Shown here piece after piece: positions 42,816-56,092 of a stretch of 64,000 bases of DNA. The DNA is from Apirhabdus apintestini (lineage in GTDB: Bacteria > Pseudomonadota > Gammaproteobacteria > Enterobacterales > Enterobacteriaceae). Each line of letters begins with the position of its first letter. Position 1 is the stretch's first letter. Where the stretch lies: positions 4,278,001 to 4,342,000 of the forward strand of contig CP138906.1 in NCBI GenBank assembly GCA_033977085.1. The letters are read 5' to 3'. The translations under genes and the position numbers were made by a program. The notes beneath the pieces are model-generated. The model was not told the DNA's origin, made no database searches, and saw only the letters and a program-made list of their open reading frames with translations.

Positions 42816-42863
42816 GATGAGCGTGAACGATAAAATAGCGGAAGCGGCAGCGCTGCGGCAGAC

Positions 42864-43087
42864 TCAGGAGACCTGCTCAAGGTTCAGCAACGCCAGATCT
42901 TTTTACGCAGCACCAGATTTACGCGCCGCGTTTCAATATGCACAGGATCGCCGAAAGGCGCCACGCGTACCACGCGAAACGCCGAGCCGGGCAGTATCCC
43001 AAGAGAGAGCAGCTTTTGGCGATACGCCGGGCTAATTTCCCGTGCGAAGCTAATAATTTTCCACGTACTATTTGGTAATAAACGCAT
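42864..43087 (-). CDS. feoA: FeoA, ferrous-iron transport accessory protein
   Basis: SH3-like partner of FeoB. MRLLPNSTWKIISFAREISP at 43087, then AYRQKLLSLGILPGSAFRVV and HIETRRVNLVLRKK. A contraction of the T5 run 42900-42904 breaks the frame after RKK; corrected, it continues DLALLNLEQVS to a TGA at 42864, 74 residues (E. coli 75). A GTG nine bases upstream is an alternative start. First gene of the feo operon, with a Fur box upstream. Confidence 0.93.
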
Positions 43088-43181
43088 AGCACCCACCCGT
43101 TGGATTTTCTGGATCGTGATATGTCGCGCTGCCTTTCAGCCACGCGGGCGGCAGGTTGAGCAGAGTTAACCAGAAGTATAA

Positions 43182-43200
43182 TTCAATGATAATGAGAATG
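43182..43200 (-). promoter_or_regulatory. Fur-type box upstream of feoA
   Basis: AATGATAATGAGAATGG resembles tandem GATAAT-type Fur hexamers and lies about 95 bp before feoA, where E. coli feoA also has Fur and FNR control. No clear FNR site was found by eye. Confidence 0.65.
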
Positions 43201-43787
43201 GTTTCTATCTTCAATGAATAAAATCGCGTTAACGATGATTTTCCTGATTTGGGTCATGAAACCCAAATAGAGCAAGATAACAAAGAGTTAATGGCGTTAA
43301 TCTAAGGTAAAAAAGTGATTCTTTCAGCCTGGATGATCGTAGATAAGACTTTTGCCCGGCTTTAAGTAATAACTTAAATATGCAAACCAGCCTCACGCGC
43401 GTATTTCCATTGATAGCGGTAATTTTTCTATTAAAATCAAAATATCGTAATGAATATATTAGTTAAGAATTTTCATATATTCGGGCTTGGGGTTTTCATA
43501 AGCTATCGGAATTAATATTATTGGCGCTGATATTAGGTGTTTCTATTATATGCTTAGGTAATTAAAGTTAATGGGATTTAATTGGTTTTTTGTTTTTAGT
43601 TGAAGCCTGCTCCTGAATCTATTGACCAGTGTGAGTCGGAATAGCCAATTTTTTATTTCTCTATTTTTATTATATTCAGCTGAATCTACTTAAGTTCAAA
43701 AGTATGTTTCATTTCTTTATTTTATTTGCATAATTCTCATCAATACCGCCGGTGATAATACCGTACGCGACAGGGAAAGCACGTGTA
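43201..43787. other. AT-rich gap between feoA and the CDI island
   Basis: About 590 bp of AT-rich DNA between divergent feoA and the two-partner secretion operon. No gene is supported. The base composition change marks the left border of the island and the region should contain the cdiB promoter. Confidence 0.6.
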
Positions 43788-45459
43788 ATGATAAAACGAT
43801 ATTCATCTAAGGCGGGGAGCGCCTTATTTCTGCTGGCGAATTCGGCGCTGGCGGCGCCGCAGGATAATCAATTTCTTTATCAGCAAGAGCAGCAAAAAGC
43901 GCTGGAACAACAGTTAGCGCCGGAAAAGCCGGATGTGCGACTGCCCGCGCCGGTTAACAGTATTTCCCGCCCCGAGTTCCCTGAGGAAACGCCCTGTTTT
44001 CCCCTTTCCCGCGTCGTACTCAGTGGAACGGAATCTCTGCCTCACTGGCTGCCGCTTCAGCGCATTGCCAACTGGGGCGTGGGGCAGTGCCTTGGCACTA
44101 AGGGCATCAACCTGCTCATGAGACTCGCTGCAAAACCGGCTGATATATCACGGCTATGTCACCACGCGCGTGCTGGCGCCGGCGCAGGATTTAAAAAGCG
44201 GCACCCTGCGCCTGACGGTGTTGCCGGGTACGATTCGCCACGTAGTATTAACGCCGGAGAGCGGTCATTACATCCAACTCTACTCCGCTTTTCCCGCGCA
44301 TGAAGGCGCGCTACTGGATTTGCGCGACATTGAGCAGGGGTTGGAAAATCTGCAGCGCCTGACCGGCGTTGAGGCTAGCATGGAAATCGTGCCCGGCGAC
44401 AAACCCGGTGAGAGCGATATCGCATTAAGCTGGAAACAGGACCGCATGTGGCGGCTGGGCGCCTATCTTGATGACTCGGGGACGAAAAGCACCGGGCGCT
44501 ATCAGGGCGGCATGACGGTTTACCTGAACAACCCGCTGTCGCTGAGCGACATGTTTTATGTCTCCGGCAGCCACGATCTGAATAGCACCGGCGATAAAGG
44601 CAATAAAAACCTGACGCTGAATTACTCTGTTCCTTTCGGCTACTGGCAGTTTGGCGTAACCGCTAACGATTACAGCTACCACCAATTACTGGCCGGGCCG
44701 AACGGTGATAACCGCTATAGCGGAAAGAGTAAAAGCCTCACGGCGCAGGCGAGTCGCATTATTCATCGCAGCGGCACGCAAAAAACCACGCTCAATTTTG
44801 ATGTTACGACGCGCCAGTCGCGTAACTTTATCAATGATACGGAAATCGAAGTTCAGCGCCGTCAGACCTCGGCCTGGCGGCTGGGCCTGCAGCATCGTCA
44901 CTATATCGGCGCTGCGACGCTAGACGCGGGGGCAAGCTGGCAGCGCGGTACCCGCTGGTTTGGAGCGATGAAAGCGCCGGAAGAATATACCGGTGATGCC
45001 ACGGCGCTGGGGAAAATATTACGGCTTGACGCCAGCCTGACGCTACCGTTTGCGCTGGCATCACAAAATTTTCGCTACAGCGTGCAGTATTCGCGGCAGA
45101 TCAACGAAACGCGCCTGACGCCGCAGGATGAATTCTCTATCGGCAACCGCTGGACGGTGCGCGGCTTTGACGGCGAACGCTCCCTGAGCGCCGCGCGCGG
45201 CTGGTTTGTGCGTAACGATCTCGGCTGGAGCACGCCGCTGCCCGGCTCTGAGCTATATATCGGCGCCGACTACGGCGAAGTGGGAGGCAGTAGCTCTTCC
45301 ATGCGCATCGGCGATCGCCTGGCCGGCGGTGCGCTGGGTCTGCGCGGCAGCGCCTTTAATACCGGCTATGACCTATTCGCCGGCATTCCTTTCTCAAAGC
45401 CGAAAGGATTTCAAACCAGCGGCGTTACGCTGGGCTTTAGCCTCAACTGGAATTACTGA
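43788..45459 (+). CDS. CdiB/ShlB-type two-partner outer-membrane transporter (TpsB)
   Basis: Omp85-superfamily transporter that exports the downstream CdiA-like protein. MIKRYSSKAGSALFLLANSA with a signal peptide ends near ALAAPQ; a Gln-rich helix (QEQQKALEQQLAPE) precedes the POTRA region (CFPLSRVVLSGTESLPHW and NRLIYHGYVTTRVLAP), then a 16-strand barrel with FSIGNRWTVRGFDGERSLSA and the C-terminal GFSLNWNY. One break near 44120-44126: GAGACTC where GAGCTC would keep the frame. Corrected length is 556 residues, normal for CdiB/ShlB. The cdiA gene starts 59 bp later. Confidence 0.93.
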
Positions 45460-45518
45460 ATAACGCTTCGGGGCGCGGGCGCCCCGATGACCGGAACCGG
45501 ACGCAAGGAAGTCGTTAC

Positions 45519-48500
45519 ATGAATAAGAATCTCTATCGCATTATTTTCAACCGCGCGCGCGGCATGCTGGTCGTGGTGGCGGAAATTGCCGGTTCCGGGC
45601 AGGGGAATAGCAGTGCCGCTGGCGGGCGCACGCTTATGCGGATGACGGGCCGCCTGGCCGCGCTGCCGTTCGCGCTTTGGCTATCGCTGGGATCTGTGCA
45701 TTTTGCCCAGGCGGCGATCGTTGCCGATGCCGGCGCGGCTGGCAAACTGCGCCCTAATGTGACCAACAGCGCTAACGGCACCCCACAGGTAAATATCCAG
45801 GCCCCAAGCGCGGGCGGCGTCTCCCGGAATGTCTATAGCCGCTTCGACGTTGACCACAAGGGCGTGATCCTCAATAACGCGAATAAAAACGCGCGCACAG
45901 AGCTGGGCGGTATGATTGCTGCAAACCCTAATCTGGCGCGCGGCAGTGCAAAAGTTATCCTGAACGAGGTGAACGCGCGCGACCCCAGTAAACTCAACGG
46001 CTATATCGAAGTCGCCGGGCAAAAAGCGCAGGTGATTATTGCCAACCCGGCGGGGATATCCTGTGACGGCTGCGGATTTATTAACGCCAACCGCGCCACG
46101 CTCACCACCGGCCAGGCGCTGATGCAAAATGGCGCGATAACCGGCTACGACGTTTCGCGCGGTGAAATAGTGGTGCAGGGGCGCGGCATGGACGCCTCGA
46201 AGACCGACTATACCGATATCATCGCCCGCTCCGTAAAAGTCAACGCGGGGCTGTGGGCCAACGAATTAAACGTAACCACCGGCGCCAACCGCGTTAGCGC
46301 CGGTGGCAGCAGCGTCCAGGCGCGTACAGCGGATGACAAAACGCGCCCCGGCTTTGCGCTGGACGTCTCTTCGCTCGGTGGCATGTATGCCGGGAAAATC
46401 AGACTCACCGGCACCGAGAAAGGTGTGGGCGTGCGCAACGCCGGGGAAATTGGCGCCAGCGTTGGCAACGTGACGCTAAACACAGACGGAACCATCAGCA
46501 ACAGCGGCACGATGAACGCCGCGAAAGATATTCAGCTTAGTAGCCGGGCAGCCATTGATAACCAAGGCACGGTCTACGCGAAGCAAGACAGCGTAGTCAC
46601 CGCCTCCGGGGCGCTGGTGAACCGCGGCACGCTGGCCGCCGGGCGCAGCATCGGGCTTACCGGCGCATCGCTTAATAACCAGGCGGGCGGTGCGCTGGCC
46701 GCGGGCATGTGCGCCGATGGCCGCGTCGGGCAGGCGGGCGATTTAACCATAAAAACTGCGGGCAAGGCGCAGTCTCAGGGGCAGATGCTCTCCGGGCGAC
46801 ATATTGATATTGCCGGTAACGCCGTCGATCTCAGCGGCGGGCAAAACTTCGCTAGCGGCGATTTACGCGCCCAGGCGCGCGCCGGGGATATCTCGCTGGT
46901 GCAAAGTAAAACCCAGGCGCAGGGCGCAATGTCACTGCAGGCCAGCGGCCAGTTGAACAATCAGGGCGGGGCGCTGCAGGCCGGCGCGCTTTCGGTCACT
47001 GCGGCGGCTATTAATAACGCCAAAGGCGGCATACAGGCGCAGGCCATGGCGCTAAACGCTCGCACGCTGAATAACACTGACGGAACCGTTAATCACACCG
47101 GAACAAACGCGCTGCGGTTAGGCATGGCGGAGTCAATAAACAACCAGGGCGGGACGATTGCCAGCCGGGGCAGCGATCTTTCCGTTGCTACCGGGGTGCT
47201 GAATAACCAGCGCGGCGCTATTTTGCATCAGGACAATGGGCGGCTGAACATTGATGCCAATACCCTTAACGGCAGCGGCGGCACCATAAGCAGCGAAGGC
47301 GCACTGGCTATTCACGGCGCTAGCCTCAACCTGGACCACGGGCAAACTATCGCCCGGCACCTGTCGCTGACCGGCGATACGCTTTCAAACCGCGACGGCA
47401 AGCTGGTGCAAACCGCTGCAGACGGCCCCATGGATCTCAATGTGCGCGGCGCGCTGGATAACACCGGCGGTTATATCGCGAGCCAGGGCGGCGTAGGGCT
47501 GCAGGCGGGCTCGCTGACCAACAACCAAGGTGAAATGACCGCAGTGCAGGGACCGCTGCGCATTGCCCTGCGTGACGACCTGCATAATCAGGGCGGCGTG
47601 CTTAACAGCGGCGGGGCGCTCACGCTTACCGCACGGCTGCTGGATAACCTGCGCGGAACCCTCAATGCGGCGGGGAACCTTCAGGCTACGGTTACCGGGG
47701 TTGTAAATACCAGGGCGTACTGGCAGCGGGCGGTGCGCTGGCGCTAACCTCTCAGGGCATGAACAATAACGATGGCGCGCTGCAGGGCAACGGCGTCACG
47801 CTTAATTTGGGTGACAGCCTGCTTAACAATGCGCGCGGGCGCCTGCTTTCCAGCGGGAACATGGCGTTAAATAGCGGCGAGCCGCAAAACGGCGGCGGAA
47901 TTATTCAGAGCAACGGCGACATGGCGCTGGACACCCGCGGCAAAACGCTCAATAACGCCCAGCCGCAGCGCAGCGGCGGTATCCTGAGTGGCGGTACGCT
48001 AACCCTGCGCAGCGGTGCGCTTAATAATGCGGGCGGTACGCTTTCCGCAGGCCGCGGCTTATCGCTGGCGGCAAGTTCACTGGACAACGGCGGCGGTACG
48101 CTAACGGGAAAAGGTGCGCTGAATCTGCATACCGGGGCGCTGAATAATAACGGCGGACTGATCCAGGGGATAGCCTGGATATCGACACCGGAAACGCCGC
48201 GCTCAGCAACCAAAACAGCGGAACGGACGGCGGCATTATTGCTTCCGGCACCCTGAACATCCGCAGCGGCGCGCTGAATAACCAGGCAGGCGCGATTATC
48301 GGCCAGCGCGTCGCGCTGGCGACGCAGGGCACGCCGCTGAACAACGAGGGCGGTGAGATAACCGGCGGAAAAGCCCTAACGCTGGATAGCGGCGCGTTAA
48401 ACAACCGAGGCGGTAAATTGCTGTCTGGCGGCGAACTTATCCTGCGCAGCGGCGCGCTGGATAACAGCGCCGGGCGTGTACAGGCCAACGGTACGCTGAA

Positions 48501-51500
48501 CCTCGATACCCGGGGTGCACGACTTATCAACGCAGAACACGGGCTGATAAGCGGAGGAAATCTGACGCTGCGTAGCGGAAATATCGATAACCGCAGCGGA
48601 GCGCTATTGGGCGACGGCGGCGTTGATATTATTTCCGGCGGCCTCGACAACCGGGGCGGCACGCTTGGCAGTGAACTGGGCGACATTACGCTGGTGGGCA
48701 GCGCGCTGGATAACCGCAGCGGCCTGATTCAGGGCAAAGGCAATGTGGCGTTAAATACCAACAATGGCGCGCTGTTCAACGGCGACAGCGGCAGTAACGG
48801 CGGCATCTTCAGCGGCGGAACGCTGATCGTTCGCAGCGGAGCGCTGGATAACCAGCGGGGATCCTGTCCGGCGCGCGGGTCGATATCCTTGCGCAGGGGC
48901 TAAATAACACCCACGGCCTGCTGCTGGCCGCCGGAGACGCCAGCCTCGATACCCAGGGCAGCAGCCTGATCAACGCCAGCACCGCGGGCGATAGCGAAGG
49001 TATTCGCGCTCAGGGAACGCTGACTATCAGCAGCGGTGATATCGATAATCAGTCCGGCTTTATCGGCAGCGGGCGCGCTATTGTCAATGCCGGTACGCTG
49101 AACAATAGCGGCGGTACTTTTGGCGGCAACGGCGGTTTACGCTTCAGCGGCGCGGGCGTCAATAACGCGCGCGGTCGCCTGCAAAGCGCGGGCGATATCC
49201 AGATAGACAGCAAACAGGGGCTGGAAAACGGCGGCGGGATCGCGCTGGCCGATGGCACGCTAACAATAACCGGCGGTGCGATAAATAACGCACAGGGGCA
49301 GCTACAGGGTGGCAAAGGCGTGCGCCTGACGAAGCTATCCACCGTCAATAACCAGGGCGGTAAACTGCTGTCCGGTGGCGACCTTGCGCTGAATGCCGGT
49401 TCGCTGGATAACCGCAGCGGCGAACTCTTTGCCTTTGGCGACGTACATCTTGGCGTTACGGGCCTGCTGGATAACAGCGGCGGCACCCTAAAAGCGAACG
49501 ATGCGCTCGTGCTAAAAGCGGGAACTCTGCGTAATAGCGACACCCGCAGCGGCGCGCGCGGCGTTGAGGCGCAGAGCATTCAGTTGAACGCCGGAGATGT
49601 GGATAACCGCCGTGGGCGTATTCAGAGCGCACAGGGGCTGCAGGCAGACGTTAAACGCCAGTTTATCAATGACGACGGGCTGCTGGTGAGCGGCGGCGCG
49701 CTGACGCTACAGGGCGACGCGCTGAACATCGCAAACCGGGCGGGCACGGTATATGCGGACGACACACTAAAACTCGTGGCGGCGCTGCTGGGCGGCGATG
49801 GCAGCGTACAGGGCGCTAAAGATGTCGCGCTGACGCTGCGCGAAGCGCTGCATAACACCGGCGTGCTGGCGGCGGGCGGTAACCTGGCGCTAAATAGCGG
49901 CGGGCAGATAAGCAACGACGGTATGCTGGGCGCCGGGAAAACACTGGATCTGAAAGCGGTGGCGCTCAATAACGGCGCGGGCGGTGAAATTAGCGCCGGA
50001 CAAACGCGGTTAAACATCGCGACTATCCTGCATAACCTTGGGCTTATTGACGGCGGCTTAACGTACATCATCGCCAACGCGCTGGAAAACCTCGGCACCG
50101 GGCGTATCTATGGCGACCATATTGCCCTGCAAACGGCCAGCCTGACCAATGATAAAGATGCGGCCAGCGGAAAAGCAGCGGTGATCGCCGCCCGCGATCG
50201 GCTGGATATCGGAGCGGGCACCCTTCTTAACCGCGATCACGCGCTGCTGTACAGCGGTGGAAACATGAGCATAGGCGGCCAGCCAATGATGCGCTCAACG
50301 CCACCGGGCAGGGCGGCACGCTGAGCAACCACAGCGCGCAAATTGAAGCCGCTGGCGATTTAAGCCTGAGTATGGGGCGCGTGGATAACCGCGATATTCA
50401 CCTGCGGCTGAGTGACACGCCGGAAGAGGTGTCGCGCGAATCGTTTGATGAATGGCAGTATTGCCAGGGCGACAAGCAAAGCGTCGCCTGTAACGGCGGT
50501 GACGGTAAGCGCTATATTTTGGGGCCGGTAGAGCCAGGTGGCAAAAACGCTATGGTCTGAATCCCGACGGCAGCAAAAATACCAGTGTGGAACTTCTGCT
50601 ACGGGAAAATCATGCCAGCAACCGCATGCGGTTTACTATTCCCGGCTTCGGCGCCAGCAAGCACTTTATTGAATATATCTACGACAGAATCATCTCTGAA
50701 ACCAAAATCCTGCAGCGCGATGGTGCATCTATTACCAGCGGCGGCAATATGACGGTCACCGGCGGCGCGCTGGTGAACCAGGACAGCCGCATCGTGGCCG
50801 GGCGCGATTTTATTAATCGCGGTGCCAGTCTGGACAACCGGGAAACCAAAGGCACGCGCACCGTGGTCGATGTGGGCAAGCGTATCTCCTATTACAAAAA
50901 GGCGACTGGCACACCGCGCGTAATGAGATGGAGTACCAGGGCGAAAACGCCAGCAGCGATCTGTCGCTGGGGCTAATGCGTTTTGAGAGCCACGCGGACA
51001 CCGGCGATACCGGTTATGCCGTCGATCGCCGCGACGGAGTTATCGTCGACGGCCAAGGCGGTGTCGTCAGCGATCGCGCTGCCCCGGGCCGCGATGGCGC
51101 GCTCTCGTGGGACGATGCCCTCGATATGCCAGATTTACTTACCGGCGGAAAAGTAGACGGCGTGACCGACCGGCCGCTGGAGATCCCGCCGGGCGAAAGC
51201 ATTACGCTGCCGCTACCGCCGGAAGAAGTAGACGGTAAACCGGTGGATAAAGAGATCCGCGTGGCGGCGCCGTCGACCCGCCTGCCGGATAACAGCCTGT
51301 ATCACACTCACCCCGGTGCTTCGTCAGACTACCTGGTGGAAACCGATCCGCGCTTTACCCAGGAGAAAAAATGGCTCGGTAGTGACTATATGCAAAAGGC
51401 GCTCGCCAACGATCCGAATAACCTGCTGAAGCGGTTGGGCGATGGCTATTACGAGCAAACTCTGATCCGCGATCAAATTACGCGCGCTACCGGCCAGCGC

Positions 51501-54500
51501 TATCTGGACGGGCAAAGCAGCGATGAAGCGCAGTACCGTATGTTGATGGACAACGGTATTGCCTTTGCGAAAAAACTGGGGCTAACGCCGGGTGTGGCAC
51601 TAAGCCCGGAACAAATGGCGCAGTTGACCGAGCTCAATTGTCTGGCTGGTGACTCAGCAGGTGCGGCTGCCGGACGGCAGCGTGGAGCAGGTGCTGGTGC
51701 CTCAGGTCTACCTGAAGGTGAATCAAAACAGTGTCAACGGCAATGGCGCGTTAATCGCCGGTAACCGCGTCTTCTCTGAAACCTCGGGTGATGTGAACAA
51801 CAGTGGGACGATAGCCGGGCGCGACGTGACGCGGCTGGATGCCAACAACCTGACTAACACCGGCTTTATTCAGGGCGGGGCGGTGGATATCACCTCGCGG
51901 CTGGATATTCACAACCGGGGTGGTGCTATCCTCGGCGATAACAGCGTCAGCCTAAAGGCCGGGCGCGACCTGGTCAGCGAAAGCCTCACGCGCGGCAGCG
52001 ACGGGGCGCGGGATATCTCGGCACCGGCTACCGTGTGGGTTCAGAACCCGGGCGGCAGCCTGACGCTACAGGGCATGCGCGACGTAACGCTGACCGGCAG
52101 CGTGACGGGCACGCACGGCGAAGGCAGCAGTACCACTATCGTCGCCGGCAATAACCTGACGCTGGATACGGTGAAAACGTCGCGCGAAACCAGCTACCGC
52201 CGCAGTGATAAACAGTACGACCTGACGCGTGAAACGCAGGAGGTCGGCAGCCAGGTAAGCAGCGGGGGACGCTGACGCTGCACGCGGGGAACGACCTGAA
52301 CGCCCGCGCGGCGGACGTCACGGCGGGCGGGGCGCTGAGCGCGACCGCGGGGCGCGATGTCACTATTGAGAGCGGTGAGCGCACCTATGACCACGTAACC
52401 AACGATAAATGGACCACCTCAGGTTTCCTGTCGAAAACGAAGCATGAAACGCACGATGAACTGCACGAGCGCACCGCGCAGGGCAGCAATTTCAGCGGCG
52501 ATACGGTACAGATAGGCGCCGGGCGCGACCTGACGGTGCGCGGTTCGTCCGTGGCGGGCACCGGCGACGTCCTGCTGGCGGCAGGCAATAACCTGAATAT
52601 CACCACGGCGGATGAGGCGCAGCACGAAAGCCATATGAGCCGGAAGAAAAAGTCTGGGGTGATGGGCACGGGCGGCCTGGGATTTACGGTGGGCAGCGCG
52701 CAGGAGAAAGTGTCGCAGAGTGATGACAGTAACCTGAAGAAAGGGAGTATCGTGGGCAGCAGCCGGGTAACCTGACGCTGAGTGCGGGCAACCAGCTTAA
52801 CGTGCACGGCAGCGACCTGATAGCGGGTAAGGACATGGCCCTGTCGGGCAGCGACGTGAGTATCACGGCGGCGGAGAACAGCCATACGTCGCAGCGCGTG
52901 GTGGAGCAGAGCAACAGCGGATTAACGCTGTCGCTGTCGGGCGCGGCGGGGAGCGCGCTGAATACGGCGATAAGTCAGTCGAGGGCGGCGAAGGAAGAAA
53001 GCAGCGGACGACTGGCGGCGCTGGAAGGGGTGCAGAGCGTGCTGTCCGGGGTGCAGGCGGGGCAGGTGATAGACAAGGACCTCGCCCGGGGCAAGGACGA
53101 CCCGGGGAATAATAATACGATAGGGGTGTCTGCGGGTTACGGGAGTCAGCGTTCGCGCAGTGAAAGCCGGAGTGAGGAGCATTATCATCAGGGGAGCAGC
53201 CTGACGGCGGGAGATAACCTGAGTATCACGGCGACGGGCAGACAGGGCGGCGGAGATATCCGGGTGGAGGGCAGTGAGCTTCAGGCGGGCCGGGATATGG
53301 CGCTGAACGCGAAGCGTGACGTGACGCTGACGTCATCGGCGGACACGCGGGAGATGTCGGGTAAAAACAAGAGCAGCGGCGGCAGTCTGGGCGTGAGCGT
53401 GGGTGCGGGCCAGGGTGGAATGGGGCTGAGCGTGTCAGCGAGCGCAAACAGCAGCCACGGGCGTGAGCGCGGCAGCGGCGTGACGCACAATGAGACGCGA
53501 GCTCAGGGCGGGCAACCAGGTGACGATAGAGAGCGGCCGTGACACGACGCTGACGGGCGCGCAGGTGAGCGGCAGGCAGGTGACGGCGGATGTGGGCCGC
53601 AACCTGACGCTGGGCAGCGAGCAGGACAGTGACCGCTACGACAGCCGGCAGAGCAGCGTGAGCGCGGGAGGCAGCGTGGCGGTACTCGGCGCGGGCGGTT
53701 CGGCGAGCGTGAGCGTTTCGCAGGATAAGATGCACAGCACGTATGATTCGGTGCAGGAGCAGACGGGGATATTTGCGGGCAGCGGCGGGTTTGACGTGAA
53801 GGTCGGCGGGCATACGCAGCTTGACGGTGCGGTGATAGGGTCGACGGCGGAGGCGGGGAAAAACCGGCTGGATACGGGGACGCTGGGGTGGAGCGATATT
53901 CATAACCGTGCGGAGTATGAGGTGTCGCATGCGGGAGCGGGGATGAGCACCGGCGGCGGCAATATCGGTAACCAGTTTGTGGGCAACGCGGCGAATAATA
54001 TGCTGGCGGGGCTGAACAGCGGAGACAGCGCGCACAGCACGACGCGTTCGGCGGTGAGTGACGGCACGATAACGGTGCGCGACGTGGCGAACCAGAAGCA
54101 GGATACGGGAGAGCTTAACCGTGATGTAGCGCACGCGAACGAGACGCTGAGCCCGATATTCGACAAGGAGAAGGAGCAGAAGCGGCTGCGTGAGGCGCAG
54201 GTAATTGGTGAGCTTGGGAGCCAGACAGGGGATATTATCACGACCCGGGTGAGATAAACGGGCTGAAAAAGGCGCGTGAAGCGCATCCTGATATGGCGCC
54301 GGAGCTTCTGGAGAAGACGCCGGAATACAAGGAAGAGATGAAGAAGTACGGCACGGGGAGCACAATCCAGCGTGTGGTGCAGGGCGCAACGGCGGTGGTG
54401 CAGGGGCTGGCAGGCGGCGACCTGAGGAAGGCGATAGCGGGCGGAGCGGCACCGGAGATAGCGAATATCATTGGCAGAAGCGGGATGAGTTCGCAGGAGA

Positions 54501-55604
54501 AGGTGCTGGCGCACGCGGTGGTGAACGTGGCGCTGGCGCTGGCGCAGGGAAATAATGCGCTGTCGGGAGCGGCGGGAGCGGCGGCAGGGGAAGCGATGGG
54601 GCTGCTGTCGGAGAGGCTGTACGGAAAGAGCGCGTCAGAACTGACGGAATCGGAAAGGGCGACGGTAAGTGCACTTGCGACGCTGGCAGCGGGGCTGGCA
54701 GGCGGGCTGGCGGGAAACAGCGCGGTGGACGCAGCGACAGGCGCGCAGGCCGGAAAGACGACGGTTGAGAATAATGCGCTGAGTGGAGTTGTGCAGGGTG
54801 GAAAGCTGGTTGTTCAGGGCTGCGCTAAAGTTGCGGCCTGTCGAAATACACTGGTTGAGAAAGGACTGGGTGCGCTGCTGGGCATAGGTGCGGCAAATAC
54901 AGTGCTGGATAATATCTCTGCAGCGGATAAGGATTATGTATTTGCAGTTGCCATGAATGGCGGGCGACCGGATCTTGTTGAGAAACTGACGCCGGCGCAG
55001 CGTGCGGCTTATGATTATCTTGTTGAGCAGGATAAAAAGGGTCATTTTCTTTATTACCCCACAACAAAAACCTTCGCATACCGGAGGAAATCAAGTTATC
55101 AATCCGGGGCCGGGCCATACAGGTGGCGACCAGACTATAACCGGTAATGTACCAGCGCATACGGGAAATAATCAGGCTTCAGGCCAGGGTCCGACAAATA
55201 CCGGTAATACGGATGGCATGCCAGATACGGGTGGGAATACCACGGTAACGCCTATCCCGGATGGGCCGAATAGGGATGATTTTATTTATATGTCCGATGG
55301 ACATATGTTGGGAGCTAATGGAGTTAAAGTTCCAAGTAAAACCATATGGAAAGGTGAAGGGAAAGAACGCATTGATGTAGAAAACCCAAATCCAGGGCAA
55401 AGGCCGGGGCAGGTGCATTACCAAGACAACAAAAACAATAAGTATTATTACGATCCGAATAATAATAATTTTTATAGCTTTGATTCATCAAAGAATAAGG
55501 TTCCTGCTCCTTCTACAATTAATAAGTTGCTTGACGATCCTAAGTTCAAGCAAGCTATAGATAAAGGCATGAGACAGTATTTGGGGAAAAATGATTATTT
55601 TTAA
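45519..55604 (+). CDS. CdiA-like giant contact-dependent inhibition effector (TpsA)
   Basis: Exported filamentous toxin, about 3360 residues after correction. Order: extended signal region (MNKNLYRIIFNRARGMLVVV), signal helix ending QAAIVAD, TPS domain with AANPNLARGSA and NPAGISCDGCGF, then long FHA-1 repeats (LNNQGGxLxxGxLxL) to about 50.2 kb, a non-repeat section with EFFECTOR-like receptor region (50.6-51.6 kb, DTRFTQEKKWLGSDYM-like), FHA-2 repeats, pre-toxin and VENN at 54769-54780. The C-terminal toxin follows VENN and ends KGMRQYLGKNDYF. About twelve one-base breaks occur, e.g. 47718, 48166, 48858, 50543-50547, 50896-50900, 51629-51635, 52264-52268, 52764, 53498-53504, 54244, 55066-55070. 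Several are corrected by the duplicate copy at 56.3-58.9 kb. Confidence 0.9.
54769..55604 (+). other. CdiA C-terminal toxin region 1 (after VENN)
   Basis: Variable module joined to the conserved VENN motif. It first reads ALSGVVQGGKLVVQGCAKVA (entry-type domain, two cysteines), then a helical part KLTPAQRAAYDYLVEQDKKG, a Gly/Thr/Asn-rich linker with HTGGN/HTGGD/HTGNN repeats, and a basic toxin domain with the motif RIDVENPNPGQRPGQVHYQD and KYYYDPNNNNFY. This motif resembles toxins I recall being labelled polymorphic toxin type 24 in Rhs and CDI proteins; the activity is not deduced here. DNA becomes AT-rich after 55.2 kb, as usual for exchanged toxin modules. Confidence 0.7.
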
Positions 55605-56053
55605 TAAAGATTTTGAAATGAATATACTGAGCAAGGGGATTGAACCATGCTCTTTACCTTGTGATCTTTCAATATTAATTAACAGTGGTTTTATTGTTCA
55701 CTCTAATGAATGTGTTTTTTCAAAGAAAAACAACCTATTGACACCGGTGTTGATAACGGAGGTTTTTTGATAAAACTGAACAAGAATGTTTTTATAATGA
55801 GTTAAGGGTTAGTGATTATACTGAAAATAACATTGCATCTGTTGCTATTATTGCAACAGAAATGATCGCTAATAAGTTACAGGAAGCGATACCATCAAAA
55901 TCTTTTGAGGTTGTTACATCTTTCGACGATTTTGATGGCGAAATAGATGCAGTAATTAAACTACATACATTAAGAAAAGATGAAACATCTTATATTGACA
56001 TACAAGCTATAGATGAGTACCAACAGCCTCTTTTTATATGTAGAACGGAGTAG
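55591..56053 (+). CDS. Putative CDI immunity protein 1
   Basis: Starts MIIFNKDFEMNILSKGIEP at 55591, overlapping the end of cdiA by 14 bases in another frame, the usual cdiA-cdiI arrangement. The frame breaks at T6 55763-55768; the downstream frame FDKTEQECFYNELRVSDYTE needs two more T. Corrected length is about 154 residues, acidic and cytosolic, ending EYQQPLFICRTE. I recognise no family; the role as antidote to toxin region 1 is inferred from position, size and low GC. Confidence 0.72.
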
Positions 56054-56064
56054 TAATACGGCTA

Positions 56065-56092
56065 AAACCCCATTCCTATATGATTGGGGTTT
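56065..56092 (+). terminator. Possible terminator after immunity gene 1
   Basis: AAACCCCA and TGGGGTTT form a perfect 8-bp stem 11 bases after the stop. The T-tract is short (TTT, then GGCTTT), so strength is uncertain. Confidence 0.6.

Noticed and set aside
53226..54452. 408-codon minus-strand frame inside cdiA and its twin at 57.5-58.1 kb
   Set aside because: Arg/His/Pro-rich translation of the complementary strand of GC-rich FHA repeats; no start signals, and present only as a shadow of the coding strand.
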